Below, piece after piece: positions 46,691 to 59,541 of a stretch of DNA of 64,000 nt. Every line of letters begins with the position of its first letter. The stretch's first letter is position 1. Source of the DNA: Melieria omissa (Eukaryota; Arthropoda; Insecta; Diptera; Ulidiidae); the NCBI GenBank assembly GCA_963971225.1, contig OZ020269.1:32447264-32511263 (forward strand), in the 5' to 3' direction. Below the pieces are notes generated by a model. The model made no database searches. It was not told the DNA's origin and saw only the letters and a program-made list of their open reading frames with translations. The position numbers were made by a program, and so were the translations under genes.

Positions 46691-49007
46691 CTCAAAATTA
46701 GACTCACTCAAAAAAAAATAAAGTTTATTTCAATAAAATCATAAAAATCATTCTAGCAAAGCCGCCCGGCCCTGCTAGTTTTCAATAAAATAATTCAAAG
46801 TGGTTCAAAGTATTTGAAGTAAAACAACTCTTTCTTGTTAACTGTCCAACTCTAGAAAAATTTAGCATACTTATATGGGCACTTGGAAAATTATATATTT
46901 TCATTTACAAAGTTGTGCTAAGTATTAATTTTATGTTTGCACTAAACTATATTAATTATTAATTTTCAATGCATAGCTTTAGAATCAGTTTAAAATTAAA
47001 ATTTACAATATTTTCCTAGTTTACACTCTCAAGTGTGCGTGTGGTAGTTATTTTAAATTTGAAACTTAACTTTCTGTAACAAATTTGTTACAGTAAAAGT
47101 AAATATTAACGAAACATGAAATTGTGTTGGTAAAAGTTTCCACACGAGCAGCGCGGAAGTTTTAAGCGAAGCATAATTTTGCCTCAAGCAAAAACGCCAA
47201 AATGTAGGCAAACTATTTTTGATCATCACAGATGCAAAGTACGGACAGATTTGCTGGGCTAAAATAATAAAAATGTTTACAAGAATATTTAGAGCAGAGT
47301 GAAATTTTGATGTAAACTGCAAATTTTAATTTAAATATTTTCAATTATTACCAAATTAAAAAAAAAAATTTTAAATCAATAAATTGTAAAAAAATATCAA
47401 AAAACAATAATTTTTATGGTGTTGAACCCATATTTTGGCCTAAGTTTAATGGAAACATAAAGAAAAAACTAAATTGAAATATTTTCATAAATGTAAAAAA
47501 TTGTGGCATCAAAATATTTTTACATTTGCACATTGACACTCGTATATAGGTTCAACTAAAGATTTTGAGTGCTTTTTCAACTTGCCAGCATCACAAAAAC
47601 ACCAAATATTGTAAAAACTTTTAATGTCACATTTTTATTGGCCAATTTTCATTTCGTTTGAATCTTCACTTTTGACATATTTAAACAATCCGAAACCACC
47701 AACAGCCAGTCAGATGCATTGCTGGGCTATTAAAAAAGTTTACGTTTTCGTAGCTTCGCATCTTATACAGTAAGTTTTTTTTACAGCCACATACATTATC
47801 GACGAAGATTTAAAAAATGCAAACATTTTTATACAAATTTAATGGAGACACTCATAATTCAAGAGTTTGACAACATTTTTAACAGAGTTTCAGCGCAATT
47901 TCACGCTGATTTATCAATGAAGGCATCGAACGTGTCATTTTAATTTGGTTTTTTTTTTTTTTAAGATAGAGTTGAACAAACAAACTGCTTTCGCACGCAA
48001 CATAAACACATTTCATCACATCGACAGTGATTTAAATAAATTTTTAAGTAGAAAAAAAGGACTTAATGCGTGTAATTGCAAAGCAAAAAGTTGGTTTCAA
48101 GTGTTTATCAATGGGGAAAAATTTCAAGCTCACACACTGTCGTCACGCTCTAACACACAACAACACACAAACACGCACACATGCAAAGTTTTTATGTACA
48201 AAGCACCAATTAACGTTTACACGAGCTGCTTCCAAGTGAGAATTTTACCCAAAAGCGAAATTCACACAATAAAAAACCGACACACACACACACACACACG
48301 CACATACAACGTGAGACGCCTGACTGCAGACAAAAGGAACATTTGAAACTCATTCAGACACACACACACCCAAGCACTCTCATAGAAATTAATTTATTTA
48401 TCACTTGCATCGAGTTTTTCGTCTCGTATCGCTGTTCATATTTGAAATCATTTCATAATTTCGTTACCAAAATTATGCGACCAAGGCATAGGTGGGCTTG
48501 TGTGTGTTTGTGTGTGAGTGGGTGCTTTATGTGTGAGTGGCTGTGTTGTGACTTGCTGCCAACGTGGCGCTGCGCTCGACGGCGGCTTGTGCAGCTCTTA
48601 TCTTGTTTTACACTTCGAAAACGCAATGTAAATATTCAACATACACCAAAAACACTCATTATTGCAAGCTCATAAATTATTTTACTGTTATTAAATTTCC
48701 ATTATCAAATGAAATCTGAAGTAACAAAAATAAAAACCGGCACTCTGAATTTTACTTTTAATACAATTAACTTTGCCCCCGCAACGCAACAAATGCGGCC
48801 GTGCAGACAAACTTTCGGAATAAATAAACACACTCAACACACAACGCAGCGCAAATACCGAAATAATTGAAGTATTCACTCGCACTCAGCAGCAACATTG
48901 GCGCTGCCATAAAAGCAAATATTGATAAGCAAGGCTTTGGTTTATTAATGTGCAACAATGGTTGATGTGAAGATTTCGTCGGCAACATCCAAAACCCAAC
49001 CCGACGA
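46691..49007. other. Intergenic DNA, nothing firm
   Basis: AT-rich with a (CA)n at 48280-48300 and CA/GT-rich flanks to 48540. The 133- and 110-codon plus-strand frames here are built around the microsatellites and are not supported. Confidence 0.45.
48280..48300. repeat. (CA)10 microsatellite
   Basis: Perfect CA run within a broader CA-rich stretch (48120-48370). Confidence 0.9.
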
Positions 49008-49332
49008 GTGTCCGACCGAATATTTGTTTTCAACTTCGGTATTCAGCTAATTGTTTTCCTTAAAGAATATTTTAGAATATATTAGTAAAGCCGAATATTT
49101 TAGTTAAACCGAATTTTCGGCATCGGCCGAATATTTTAGATAATCGGATAATTCGGCTTCGGCTGAATATTTTAGCTAATCCCAATATTGGGCTTCGACG
49201 AAATATTTTTGTTAAACCGAATATTCGGCTTTGGCCGAATATTTTAGTTAAGCCGAATATTTTGCTTTGGTCGACTATTTCAGTTAAGCCGAATATTCGG
49301 CTTCGGTCAAAAATTCACCTACGGTCTGACAC
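49008..49332. repeat. CCGAATATT palindromic satellite block
   Basis: About eight diverged copies of a roughly 36-bp unit made of CCGAATATTCGGCTTCGG and CCGAATATTTTAGTTAAG. The block is bounded by GTGTCCGACC on the left and, inverted, GTGTCAGACC on the right, so it may be the interior of a small TIR element; no target duplication was seen. Confidence 0.75.
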
Positions 49333-49617
49333 TTCAACGCACATAACAATTGCCCTTCGCGGTATGCAGATCCTTAAAAGTCTTAACTTCCGAGTGTAGG
49401 GTATTCGCTTCTGGTAAAGAAAACACAAAATTCTACATATTTTAGAATTCCTTGAAGAATTTTAAAGACAATAAAGGGTAACCAGATAGCAGTGATGATT
49501 TTTCCAATAGGGACTTCTCGACAACAGTGAACGATCTCAATGCCGTTTAAATCTCAAAATATTTTGTGTGGTTTCCTTATGCAAAACGACTAAATTTCCT
49601 CATGGAAATTATAATTA

Positions 49618-50000
49618 CACTGTGCAACAAAAAACCCCCTTTGGCCAGACCCATTCAAAAGAAGATATGGGCGAGAAACTAGAGGTCATTCTTAGCAACA
49701 TGGCATAATCACTTTTTCATACATATTTCTTACTGACATGCGAGCATTTGGGCCCCGAAAGCTAAAAATAGATAGATTAGTCAAGAAGTGACAAGTTTTC
49801 TCTCTTATTTCATACCAATGTCTTCATCATTGCACAACTGCGAATATTTTTACAAAATCTTTGAATTGTATGTCCTTAAAACTTTAAGGTCTTTTTAAAA
49901 GGACAATGGATTAGAAATGGATTAGATTGATGGTATAAATGATATTTAGTTTCACGACTATATCATGTTTTGGGTGGGTCAAAAGTACTGTTGCACAGTG
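49618..50000. mobile_element. MITE-like element, 383 bp, CACTGTGCAACA ends
   Basis: Left end CACTGTGCAACA and right end its exact inverse (TGTTGCACAGTG). Left flank TTA, right flank TTT, so a 3-bp duplication is only partly preserved. No coding frame. Confidence 0.7.
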
Positions 50001-52280
50001 TTTCAGCCGTATGGAAATTGTTAAAAAATTGTAACGAAATTCCGGTTCAGTTGTTAATACGCTAAATGGATTTCATTATGAGTTCGGTCCTCATCATGGT
50101 TTCAGTGCCCAGGCAATTCGTGGCACCGGTAAAACGTTTAAGCGTGAGTAACTCTTTTGGATTTTAAGTCACTAACCAGACAGAGATTGGTGTGAAGTAA
50201 AGAAAACATAGCTGCCGTAGTGACCAGTATCGAAAAAGATCCAGAAATGACCATTCGGCGCTGTAACAACGCCACACATTTTGGAGAGAGTCATCGACAA
50301 TTGAACCCATCGCGAAACCGAGGCGGCCATGTGGCACGAATGTAGCTTCCAAATAAAGTCAGAATTAATTTGGTATGCCACTTCGTTGCTGTTTTATTTC
50401 AATTTGTTTTCTTACAGTTTTCATCTGGTCACCCTTTATGAACAATTCAATTACGAAGCCCTTAATTTGTAGGTGCTGGTGCTTAAAATAGACAAAGTAA
50501 GTGTTTTCTTAATGTGTGCTGTAAGACAGACAATCGGCAAACATGATTGATATCCATACGTTTTTTCAAGTGGACTGATTCTGAAAGTCGAGCTAGAAGT
50601 GTTTTCATAGAATAATTTTTCACTCTCAAATGTTTACAGAAAAGTTGTATTTACTTCGGTTGATTGAGCTAAAAGCTGAACTCACAAACCTCATACCAAG
50701 TGTAGCCACTGAGCCGTGGCGACTAACATAACCACAAAAAGATGGTTTAGTGTTCATTGTGATCAAGTGTGACAACTGACAAGTGGCTGACAAGTGTGAC
50801 AACTGACCCAGTAACGAGGACAGGCGCATAGGACAGCATTTTTGTTGGCCACTTAATCGAAGATGTTAGTGGAAGGGATGTGTTAAGAATAAAAAAAAAC
50901 ACGACTTTAACTGTGTTGATGAAATTATTTACCTTTAAAATATTAAAAATATATTAAATATTTTCGTTGATTTTTTTTTTTAATTTATTTTTTTTTCAAA
51001 CAAAATATTTTTAGTTTTTTGTTTTAAAATAATCCTTCAAATTGTATTTTTAGATTAACAAATATTTAATAAAATACTAAATCAAAATTAAAATATTCAA
51101 TTAAAAGAAAATATTTTCAAAATTTTATAATTTTTTATTTTTACTTTACGAAATTCCCATCTTCAATTTGCAACACCCTAATCAATAATTATCTCAAGCG
51201 AAATTCCAATGTTCACCGCTTTCACCACTATTCGACTAACTTACTAATTGCATCAGCAAATGCAGTTTTTTTGCAACTGATTCGTCCTAAACCTACAATA
51301 ACTAACCCGCTTTGCGCATTAATTAGATCGAAATTGTATGATTGTTAATTTGAAATTCGCATTTGTGTTTCGCAGAAACTGAAAAGCCTATTCAGAGCGT
51401 CAAGTGATAAACATGTAATTAACATTCAAATGTATGCATGAAATTTTGAATTGGCCCCTAGGAAAGGAATAATTTGCATACTGCACAAATACACAAGTGG
51501 GACAAATACACATCGACACGCCACCGAACCGAACTGAAGATGCGTCAGACATTTCGATACGTGAGACCATTGAGCATGAAATTCATCAAATATGAAAATA
51601 ATTGCATGAGATGACATGATCTGTTAATTGGGTAGATAATAAAGAGCTGCAATGGATGATTCATTTCTCCCTACACACAGTGTGATTCGGTACAGTGTGC
51701 ACTGATTGCTAGCATTCACTGTGGTAAGAGAGCAGTATGAAAATGACAACAAAACGGAAACCGCAAGAGCTGTCAACACTCATTTGCTTGTCTCTGCAAG
51801 GCACGGACATTTTTCTCTCTGGTATACACACTGCCAGCAATGCTAATGAATCGTTGACAGTGCGTAACGGGCCGAAATGCTACATGTCCGCTGAATGCAA
51901 TGATTCATTGAAGGACAGTTTGGCACGCGTAATTAAGTGAGACAGTTCGGAAAACATTTTAGTGTGATAAAAAATTAATTAAAATGGAGATTGATGATGC
52001 GAGTTAATATAACATATTTTAATAAATAATTTAAATGTAATATTAATGTATATGTTGTTATTATTGTAATTTTTAGTCAAATGACACTGTATCAGCAGTC
52101 GAAAATGCAAGTGATGTAGCGTCTAGCAATCAGCTAACCAACGCCATTATGAAAAATAAAATTTTGAGCGGGCAATATGTCCTTGGTGGAAAGAAAGGTC
52201 GGAGTAATGTGTGGAATGTATTTGGGAAAGTATATTTGGGAAATATATATATAATATAATATAATATATAATAATAATAT
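50001..52280. other. Intergenic DNA, nothing firm
   Basis: 50155-50400 has overlapping frames on the minus strand and a plus-strand IEKDPEMTIRR run that is faintly transposase-like; not enough to call. 50940-51170 is very AT-rich. A 67-codon plus frame at 51737-51940 is unrecognised. Confidence 0.4.
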
Positions 52281-53471
52281 ATATAAATTACGTGTCACGT
52301 TGTTTGTCCGCGATGGACTCCTAAACTACTTAACCGATTTGAATCAAATTTGCACACCGCGTTCGGTTTGGTCCAACTTGAAAGATAGGATAGCTTACAT
52401 CTTAAAGTATAGTCGGACAAGGGGCGTGGCACTTTTTAAATTCCGGTGTAACTTTCGAACTATAGCGTTCACATCAGTGAAACTCGGTACAAACTAACGA
52501 TTTGGTCGTGTCCTTCGACAGGGAGAATAGGGTGGGTTTTTGACAAGGGGGCGTGGCACCGCCCATACAAGCCAACTTTTTAATACGGAATATCTTCGGA
52601 ATTATAAGTCGTATAGCATTGAAATTTGGTACAGTGTCATGGCGTAAACATGTTGTTCGACCGGTAAAATTTAATGGGCGTTGGACAAGGGGCGTGGCAC
52701 TTTTTAAATTCCGGTGTAACTTTCGAACTATAGCGTTCACATCAGTGAAACTCGGTACAAACTAACGATTTGGTCGTGTCCTTCGACAGGGAGAATAGGG
52801 TGGATTTTTGGCAAGGGGGCGTGGCACCGCCCATACAAGCCAACTTTTTAATACGGAATATCTTCGGAATCATAAGTCGTATAGCATTGAAATTTGGAAC
52901 AGTGTCATGGCGTAAACGTGTCTTTCCACAAATAAAATTTAATGGGTTTTGGAAAGGGGCGTGGCACTTTTTAAATTCCGGTGTAGCTTTTGAACTATAG
53001 CATTCACATGAATGACACTCGGTATAAACTTATTATTTAGTCGTGTCCTTTGGCAGGGGGAATAGGGAGGATTTTGGACAAGGGGGCGGGGCACCACTCA
53101 TGCAACTCAAATTTTTAATATGGAATAATTTCGGAATTATAAGTCATACAACACTAAAATTTAGTACCCTGTCGTCTCATACATGAGTCATTCTAATGAT
53201 AAGATTTGATGGGCGTCAGACAAGGGGCGTGGCGCATTGTTTGTGAGCCAAATATTTTGCTGAACTTTGAGTGGCACAGCAATGAAACTAAGTACGAACC
53301 TAACATTTTCCCTTCCGAAAGACGGGATGGTGCGGGTATTGAACAAGGGGGCTTGGAACCGCCCATATAACTTAAATCTATATATATATACAAGAAAGTG
53401 ACTGTATGTGAGTTACGGCATCACACACAAACGGACCGTTTGGGCGAGACGAAGTTTGCCGGGTCAGCTAG
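52280..53471 (+). mobile_element. Helitron-like non-autonomous element
   Basis: Begins in a TA-rich run, then ACGTGTCACGTTGTTTGTCC, a head seen in many insect Helitron-type repeats as I remember them. Ends GCCGGGTCAGCTAG with the CTAG (CTRR) 3' terminus and a G-C-rich stretch just before. The interior is a 268-bp tandem array. No Rep/helicase frame. Exact 5' end and host T or A/T target are uncertain. Confidence 0.55.
52421..53370 (+). repeat. 268-bp tandem array, 3.5 units
   Basis: GGGGCGTGGCACTTTTTAAA (or its diverged form) recurs at 52421, 52689, 52956 and 53224, giving spacings of 268, 267 and 268. The first two units are nearly identical, later ones increasingly diverged. Each unit is internally dimeric: a second GGGGGCGTGGCACC block lies about 120 bp into it. 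Short open frames here are repeated with the unit and are not genes. Confidence 0.9.
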
Positions 53472-53592
53472 TAATAATATATAAATATTTCAATAATTTA
53501 AATTTTGTTGAAATTTTAAAATATTTTATTTGTAAATTCGTATGCGTTATTATTACAATGAGAACAAAGCACTAATTGTTCTATTAGTATAA

Positions 53593-54113
53593 CCAAAGAA
53601 AATAATCGGTTACAGACTTTTGCTACCTATTTGCTCCTTCAGATTTCCTGATGAATGCTGTGACAGTAAATTAAAAAAAGGAAGTTCCAAACGATGCAAA
53701 ACATAAACAATAGAAAAACAACAAAAGAAGAGCTGTTTACATGTTTCTCGAGCTATGTAGCAAAAGCAATCGTCAATACAAAAAAAGCATACACACAAAA
53801 ACCACAACAACAAAAACAATAGCGTAGTAACTACGCCGTAGTTGAAACGACGATCATTGCGCTAGCTGGTGTCGCTGTGAGAAATTTGCACAAAAAATTA
53901 TTGAGTGACCAAAACAACCACCAACGCCTCAAAGTACATAGGAGAGCGGTACTTTCACTTCATGTGTGTTTGTTGAGCGTAAACTGAAGCGCTTGCGCTC
54001 CAGCTGGCACCACTCTTTCCCTTTTGTGGCTTCCCCCCGCTCTATGAAGCTCGCAAACAAAAATTTGAATTTTTGAGCTCAGATGCGCCTTCTATACACT
54101 TCATATTCTTTGG
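53593..54113. mobile_element. Unassigned TIR element, 521 bp, copy B
   Basis: Begins CCAAAGAA and ends with the inverse TTCTTTGG; flanked by TATAA on both sides (53588-53592 and 54114-54118). Its right end carries CAGATGCGCCTTCTATACA and, further in, GGCTTCCCCCCGC, matching copy A at 44355-45155. No coding frame. Confidence 0.75.
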
Positions 54114-54146
54114 TATAACCAAATAATATTTTTCCATACTTTTTGG

Positions 54147-56054
54147 TATAACTTACTGCATTCAGTGTCATTGCAGTAAATTTCATTGCCTTTACTGTGA
54201 ATTGCCTTTAGTGTGTTCGCACACACTAATGTTATAAAGCAACAAAGACTCAGCTCGCATATGTCATGCACACACTTCTTTTTTGCTTCCCTTCGCTGGC
54301 AGCTCTGATTCGATCTGTTTGCACTGAGCCAGTGCAGTGCAGTGCCGTGCAAAGAGAGAGAGTGTCTTGAAACAGCTTTCAAATGGACAATTGCAGCTCT
54401 TTAGTAGATAAGTAGGTACAATTGGCTGACAACAAAGACCTCTACTGGATCCTTAGCGTTGCTAGATGAGACTACGAGTCCATCCGACTATGAGTGCTTT
54501 CGGCAAATTTCAATAAAAGCTTTAGGCCTCATGCACTCACTTCATCTAGTCCCACGAACTCATTAAAGCAGCGAAAGAATCGGAGAAACTCAAAGTGGAA
54601 AAGCCTGAGAGTCAATACAAGTCTTTCGATTCTCGAAAGATCAGAATCAAAGCATGTCATCACTATCTTAGATATTAATATATGTGATCCCAGGTCCCAA
54701 TTTGCCAGCTGCAGTAGGAAGTTTCAATGTCTCATGTGACATTTAAATATTTAAACTAGATTTCTAGAAAGCGTAAAAATGTATCAAAACTAACTAAAAT
54801 ATTTTACTTCAAAATGCAAAAATATTTTTTCCACATTTCAGCTACTTCGAATATGCCGAAAGGCGCGAACTGACATCGCCTGTACGAATGTTGCACTACG
54901 CGTTAGCGCAGCCAATTAGAAACAAGTGTCGGGCCGTAAATGCTGTCAACTCACATGTTGGCGGCAAATGTTCAAATGCTAATTACATTACAGTCTGCTG
55001 CGGCTGTCAACATCACACGGACACGCGCAGATGTGCGTCTGTGTGCGTTAGTTATGTGGTAACAGGATGATGTATAATATTTCAATCAGGCAACCAAATT
55101 CAAATGCGGTTTGAAGTGGTGGCAACGATTGACATCGATGTTGCGCGCGAATAATGGAGAGTACCACAAATGGTGTGCACGTGTCAAACGAATGCTTCGA
55201 TACTTATGAAATATGTAATAAATTAAAATTGTATTCAACTTAGTGCTACACACTTAACACACTCAATGGCGCTGTGAATAGAATTAACATTAATTAAGAT
55301 TGAGACTAATGAATATTTTTTAATGTTACTTTCAGCGCTTCAGCGATGTATTTTCAATTCTAAAATTTTTAGTTTTAGGTACATACAAATTCGACTTTTT
55401 CAGAATACTGAAGCTTTAGAGAGTAGTGAACTCACTTATCTTAAAATTAGCAATCACTCACCTTGCTTTGGAATTTTTTTTTCCAGAATAGTGTTTTCGA
55501 TTGCCGAGAATGTTTGATTGAATGGAATGTTGACTGAAGACATGTTTTTTCAACAGCGCGTCAAACAATCTCCACTTATTGAAGAAAAGATTTTCATTTC
55601 GTGAAAGCGTTAAATGGGCCAATTTGACTATTTAATAATTGATTAATTGTTTGACAATTTAACGCTTCTCGATTATTTTCTCTAAGTTCACGTGACGTTC
55701 ACGTTCATGTGACAACATTGATTTTTGTAGTTGTTGCTTCAAACATCGGTGACTACCGCAAAACTCAGCAAAAATAATCAGAAACTAAAGAGATAGAAAA
55801 AACAGCCGAACTTATAGTTTGTGTTGTTTAATTTTTCAACAAAATACACAGAGAAATGTAGATGAAATCAGGATTTTCGGTTTAGAAATATATAATTGAT
55901 TGCAACAAGTTGGATATGAAAACTACGAACTTTTTAGAACTGGACCTAGTTTTAATTTTTGGAAATATGAATCCGTTAGTATGTAGAAATGGTTCCAAAG
56001 GTGTCTTTTTGTGGATACTCTACACCAAAAATTGCTGAGACAACCAAAAGTAAT
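54147..56054. other. Intergenic DNA, nothing firm
   Basis: Exon-like YFEYAERRELTSPVRMLHYA follows a TTTCAG at 54835-54840, but no partner exon or donor was convincing. Remainder AT-rich. Confidence 0.4.
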
Positions 56055-56470
56055 TTTTTTCCAGTAAATGCTATTCAAATTTACTAAAATATAAAATCTC
56101 ATCGAAATTTGCTTTCTATTAAATGTTTGTCCTCATTTTATATGACCTCGACCCACTGTGACTCAATGCGGTAATAGCTTCAAGTCGCCCACCAAAGCAA
56201 TTGTTTCCACTAAATGTTTATTAAAATATACTTAAATATGAAATCTCATCGAAATCTGCTCACAATGAAATTTTTGTCCACACTTAGTATGAACTCGACT
56301 CCCTGTGGCTCAGTGCGGTGATACGGTAATAGATTCAAGTTGCTCGCCAAAGCAATTTTTCTTACTAAATGCTGATTCAAGTTTACTCAAATACTAAATC
56401 TCATCGAAATTCATTTACCATTCAATTTATTTTCCACTCTTTATATGCAGTTCACATTGCACAGTGGCTT
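56055..56470. repeat. ~150-bp tandem repeat, 3 units
   Basis: AAATCTCATCGAAATT recurs near 56094, 56241 and 56396, followed each time by a T.TTGTCC..A.T..TATGA..TCGAC..TGTG block and CAAGT.GC.C.CCAAAGCAAT. Spacing 147 and 155. Confidence 0.8.
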
Positions 56471-59072
56471 GAAATCACTCTCCAATGTTATTTGTTAAAC
56501 TAAATTATGTTCTTTTTCATTACTAGAACAGCTGATTGCTGCAAAACGTCACTGAAAAATCTCAACTCGGCACTATGAATTTTTAAAATTTTCATTCAAT
56601 TAACCACAAAATTGTGTGCCGCATCGAATTGCTGGAATCAGATAATAAAAATGCAAACTTTGCTCCCACCAACAACAACAACAACAACATTGCAACAGGT
56701 AAGTAAAACTAATAAAATGGGTCAGTAGTGCATAATTTATGGGACTCGAGGCAAAAATGTTGCCTCAGAAAAAAAACTGAATACTTAGCAGACGACTCTC
56801 GACAGCAAACAACCGCAACAACAAACCATTGCAGGAACCAAAGCAAATAAAACATTGGTTGCGGCTCCTGGTGCCTGGGCAGTGGTTTTCTGCACAAAAA
56901 TAATAACAAAAACAACAGTTAAAGTAAGGAAAAACAAAACGGCAAAAGTTGCTAAAGTAATTTACGACATGCTGGACGTAAAATTTGCTTTGCAAATGCC
57001 GCCGTTGCTGCTCGTACAAGCAAACAAACTTTTCCCTACTTTAACGGCAGTTGCGAATTTTTCTGGCTCGTCCCTGGAACGTGAATTCGCAAACTTTTGC
57101 GGCTCGGCTTTCTGCATAATGCAACAACGGTTCGGTGTGTACGCGCAGTTGCGAATGCGTTCGAAGACGCCAATGTCGAACCGAACCACAGCTGCTGCAA
57201 CAACAGCAAACAACTGTTGCAGTGTTGGCGTGAAGGCGCGCAGGATGGGGGGGGGCGGCACGGTTGAGCATTAAAAATCGCAACTGGGGAAACTACATCG
57301 AAGTGAACTAGTCACATCGTAGCGCTGCAATGCGAGACGCTTTACAACTAGTTACAAACATAACAACAACAACAAAATCACAATTTCTGCAATTTGCATT
57401 CAATATTCCAATATCCGGCAGTGAGCGAACAATTCTGTCTCGCGCTGTGCACACTTAATGAATAAACACGCCACTTTTACGATGCTGCGCGCAACAACAA
57501 CAACAACCGCTTTAATGGAAAATAAATATGCAGCAGCAACGACGACCTAATCCACATTTTCATATTTCAATTAAAATGTTGCGTCAATGCTGCAGCGTTG
57601 CATAATTGAAAAGGAAATTATACGCTCCGCCCACTTTGAGTTGCAAGCGCGGCGCACGCGTTGCATGCAGCGAGCTGCGGCGACAATTATTCGCTCGAGG
57701 CAGCGCTGCGCAATAATTGACGGCGCCTCATCAAACGCAAACTCACCAGAAATGACATTGAATGACTTCAGACGCGACCTGTTTGTCGGAGCGAGGTCGA
57801 CATTGTTGTCGAACCTTATCGGGGAAAATTGTGGCCTGCAGTGCAGCATATAGCAAAATCACTGGCCGACTTGACTTAGCGTGAAGCTTTTTCACTTTTC
57901 ACAACATAAAACATGTCCACACTTGTGTAAAGATGTGAAACCAATCAATCAATCGTTGGAACCACTCAAGTGTATCCCAAATAAAGATTTCAAAAAGCGT
58001 TTTAAAGAATAGAACTTGAAACATATTTGAAGGCCATGGAAAAAATTATTCGGAGACCAGTGCATTCCGCACTAAAGTCGTCTTCTGAAACCTCTTCCAT
58101 CCATGTACTTTCAATTATTTGCAAGATTTGATGCACTTATCAGGGATGTAATAATCCGGCCAAATAATTGCAGGACAGAATTTTTAAATTATGAAATGTG
58201 GCAGAAAATTGTTTAATTTAGGTGGAGTTGAAAAGCGTAAATCTATGTTTTGGATCACAAATATTCTTTCACTTTACAGCATTTTTCAGTTTTGCGCAGC
58301 TTCAGTTAAGCGAACTAATTTTCAGGAAAAATACCAAATTAAAATTGGACCTGGATTTATATTTCAATTCAGCTAATTTTTCAGTTAAGCAGTTTGGACT
58401 GTACTGTAGTATGAATGGTCCAAGTCCTCCTCTTCTACATTGCAGTTTCGGCTACAAATCTTGCAAATAATTGAAAGTACAATTTTCTCCGATAAGGTTC
58501 GACAACAATGAAATCTGATACAGATGGCGCCCTAAAATACAACAAGAAAATAGATGTGGTTCATTGTCGCCGACAGATGGCAACTGCTTCATAGTCTACG
58601 GCAGCTAGTGATGGCTAACCTAACCTAATATTCCACAGTAGTGGCAAACAAGGGATGGTTTTTGGCGTTAAAACCGCAAATATGTTGTTGTTTAAAAAAG
58701 TGAGCGGCAAATATGGATTCAAATGGTATTAGAACTCTTCCCTAAACGAAGTCCTATGAGCGTCACAGTCCCTCAGTAAGAAGTCGTAGCAAAAGAGTTA
58801 ACGCAACCAACGCAAGATAAGTTATGTTTAGTACCTATGCCAGAGAAGTGAACGAATAAAAATATAAAATAAATTAAAACCATAAAAAATAAAACTTTCA
58901 AACATTAAAGAATTACAATCTTCCTAGTCTTATCAGCTGATAATGCCATCAAGTAAAAGCCGTTTTGACATGTCGCAATCATATTAATACCCCAAGTTAT
59001 ATTTTTGATATGAAAGCTAATACTTTTATTTGTTTAATGTTTATTTTTAGTATTTTTATTACTTTTCAATAA
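56471..59072. other. Intergenic DNA with a GC-richer block
   Basis: 56850-57860 is CpG- and GC-richer with CAA/GCA repeats and open frames on both strands (to 139 codons). Such composition can mark a promoter or 5' exon; no exon could be defined. A CTAACCTAACCTAA run at 58616-58629 resembles the LINE tail seen at 6.2 kb. Confidence 0.4.
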
Positions 59073-59541
59073 CACAGTACAACAGTAAAAAAAACCCGCG
59101 GAGTTTCTCAACTGTTCCTTATATTTTCGGAGTCGCTGATCACGAATATGTAATTATTTTTTTCGGGTCACCTCTAGTTTGGGTTTTACAGGGTCTTGAA
59201 GTTACAGGCTACACCCCAACTAAAAAAATTAATTTAAATGGTTGAACTTATCCTAGTCTAACAATATTGGTATCAAAAGAAAGGGAATTATATCTCCAAC
59301 TCAAATCAAATAATTTTTTTGTAATTATCCTGGCGGAAGGATATAAAAATGTCCTTTTAAGAATGTATCCTTTATTATCCTGGAAGTTTTTCTGCCAACA
59401 AATTTGAGAAAAATATATTACAAAACCCTTACCATGCACCAACACATTGTGAAATTTCATGTTGATCAGTCCATTGGTTCGGCTGAAAAAAATTGTTGAA
59501 GTTTATTTCAACTCAAAAACCTAAATCATTCCAAAATTTTT

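Noticed and set aside
48120..48675. 133- and 110-codon frames
   Set aside because: Translated CA/GT microsatellites and flanks.
50155..50400. Possible mariner/Tc1 transposase remnant
   Set aside because: IEKDPEMTIRR is suggestive but neither catalytic blocks nor TIRs follow.
52300..53000. Repeated 65-76-codon frames
   Set aside because: They recur with the 268-bp satellite unit and have no protein character.
54841..54930. Exon-like YFEYAERRELTSPVRMLHYA after TTTCAG
   Set aside because: Single candidate exon without donor, partner exon or known family.
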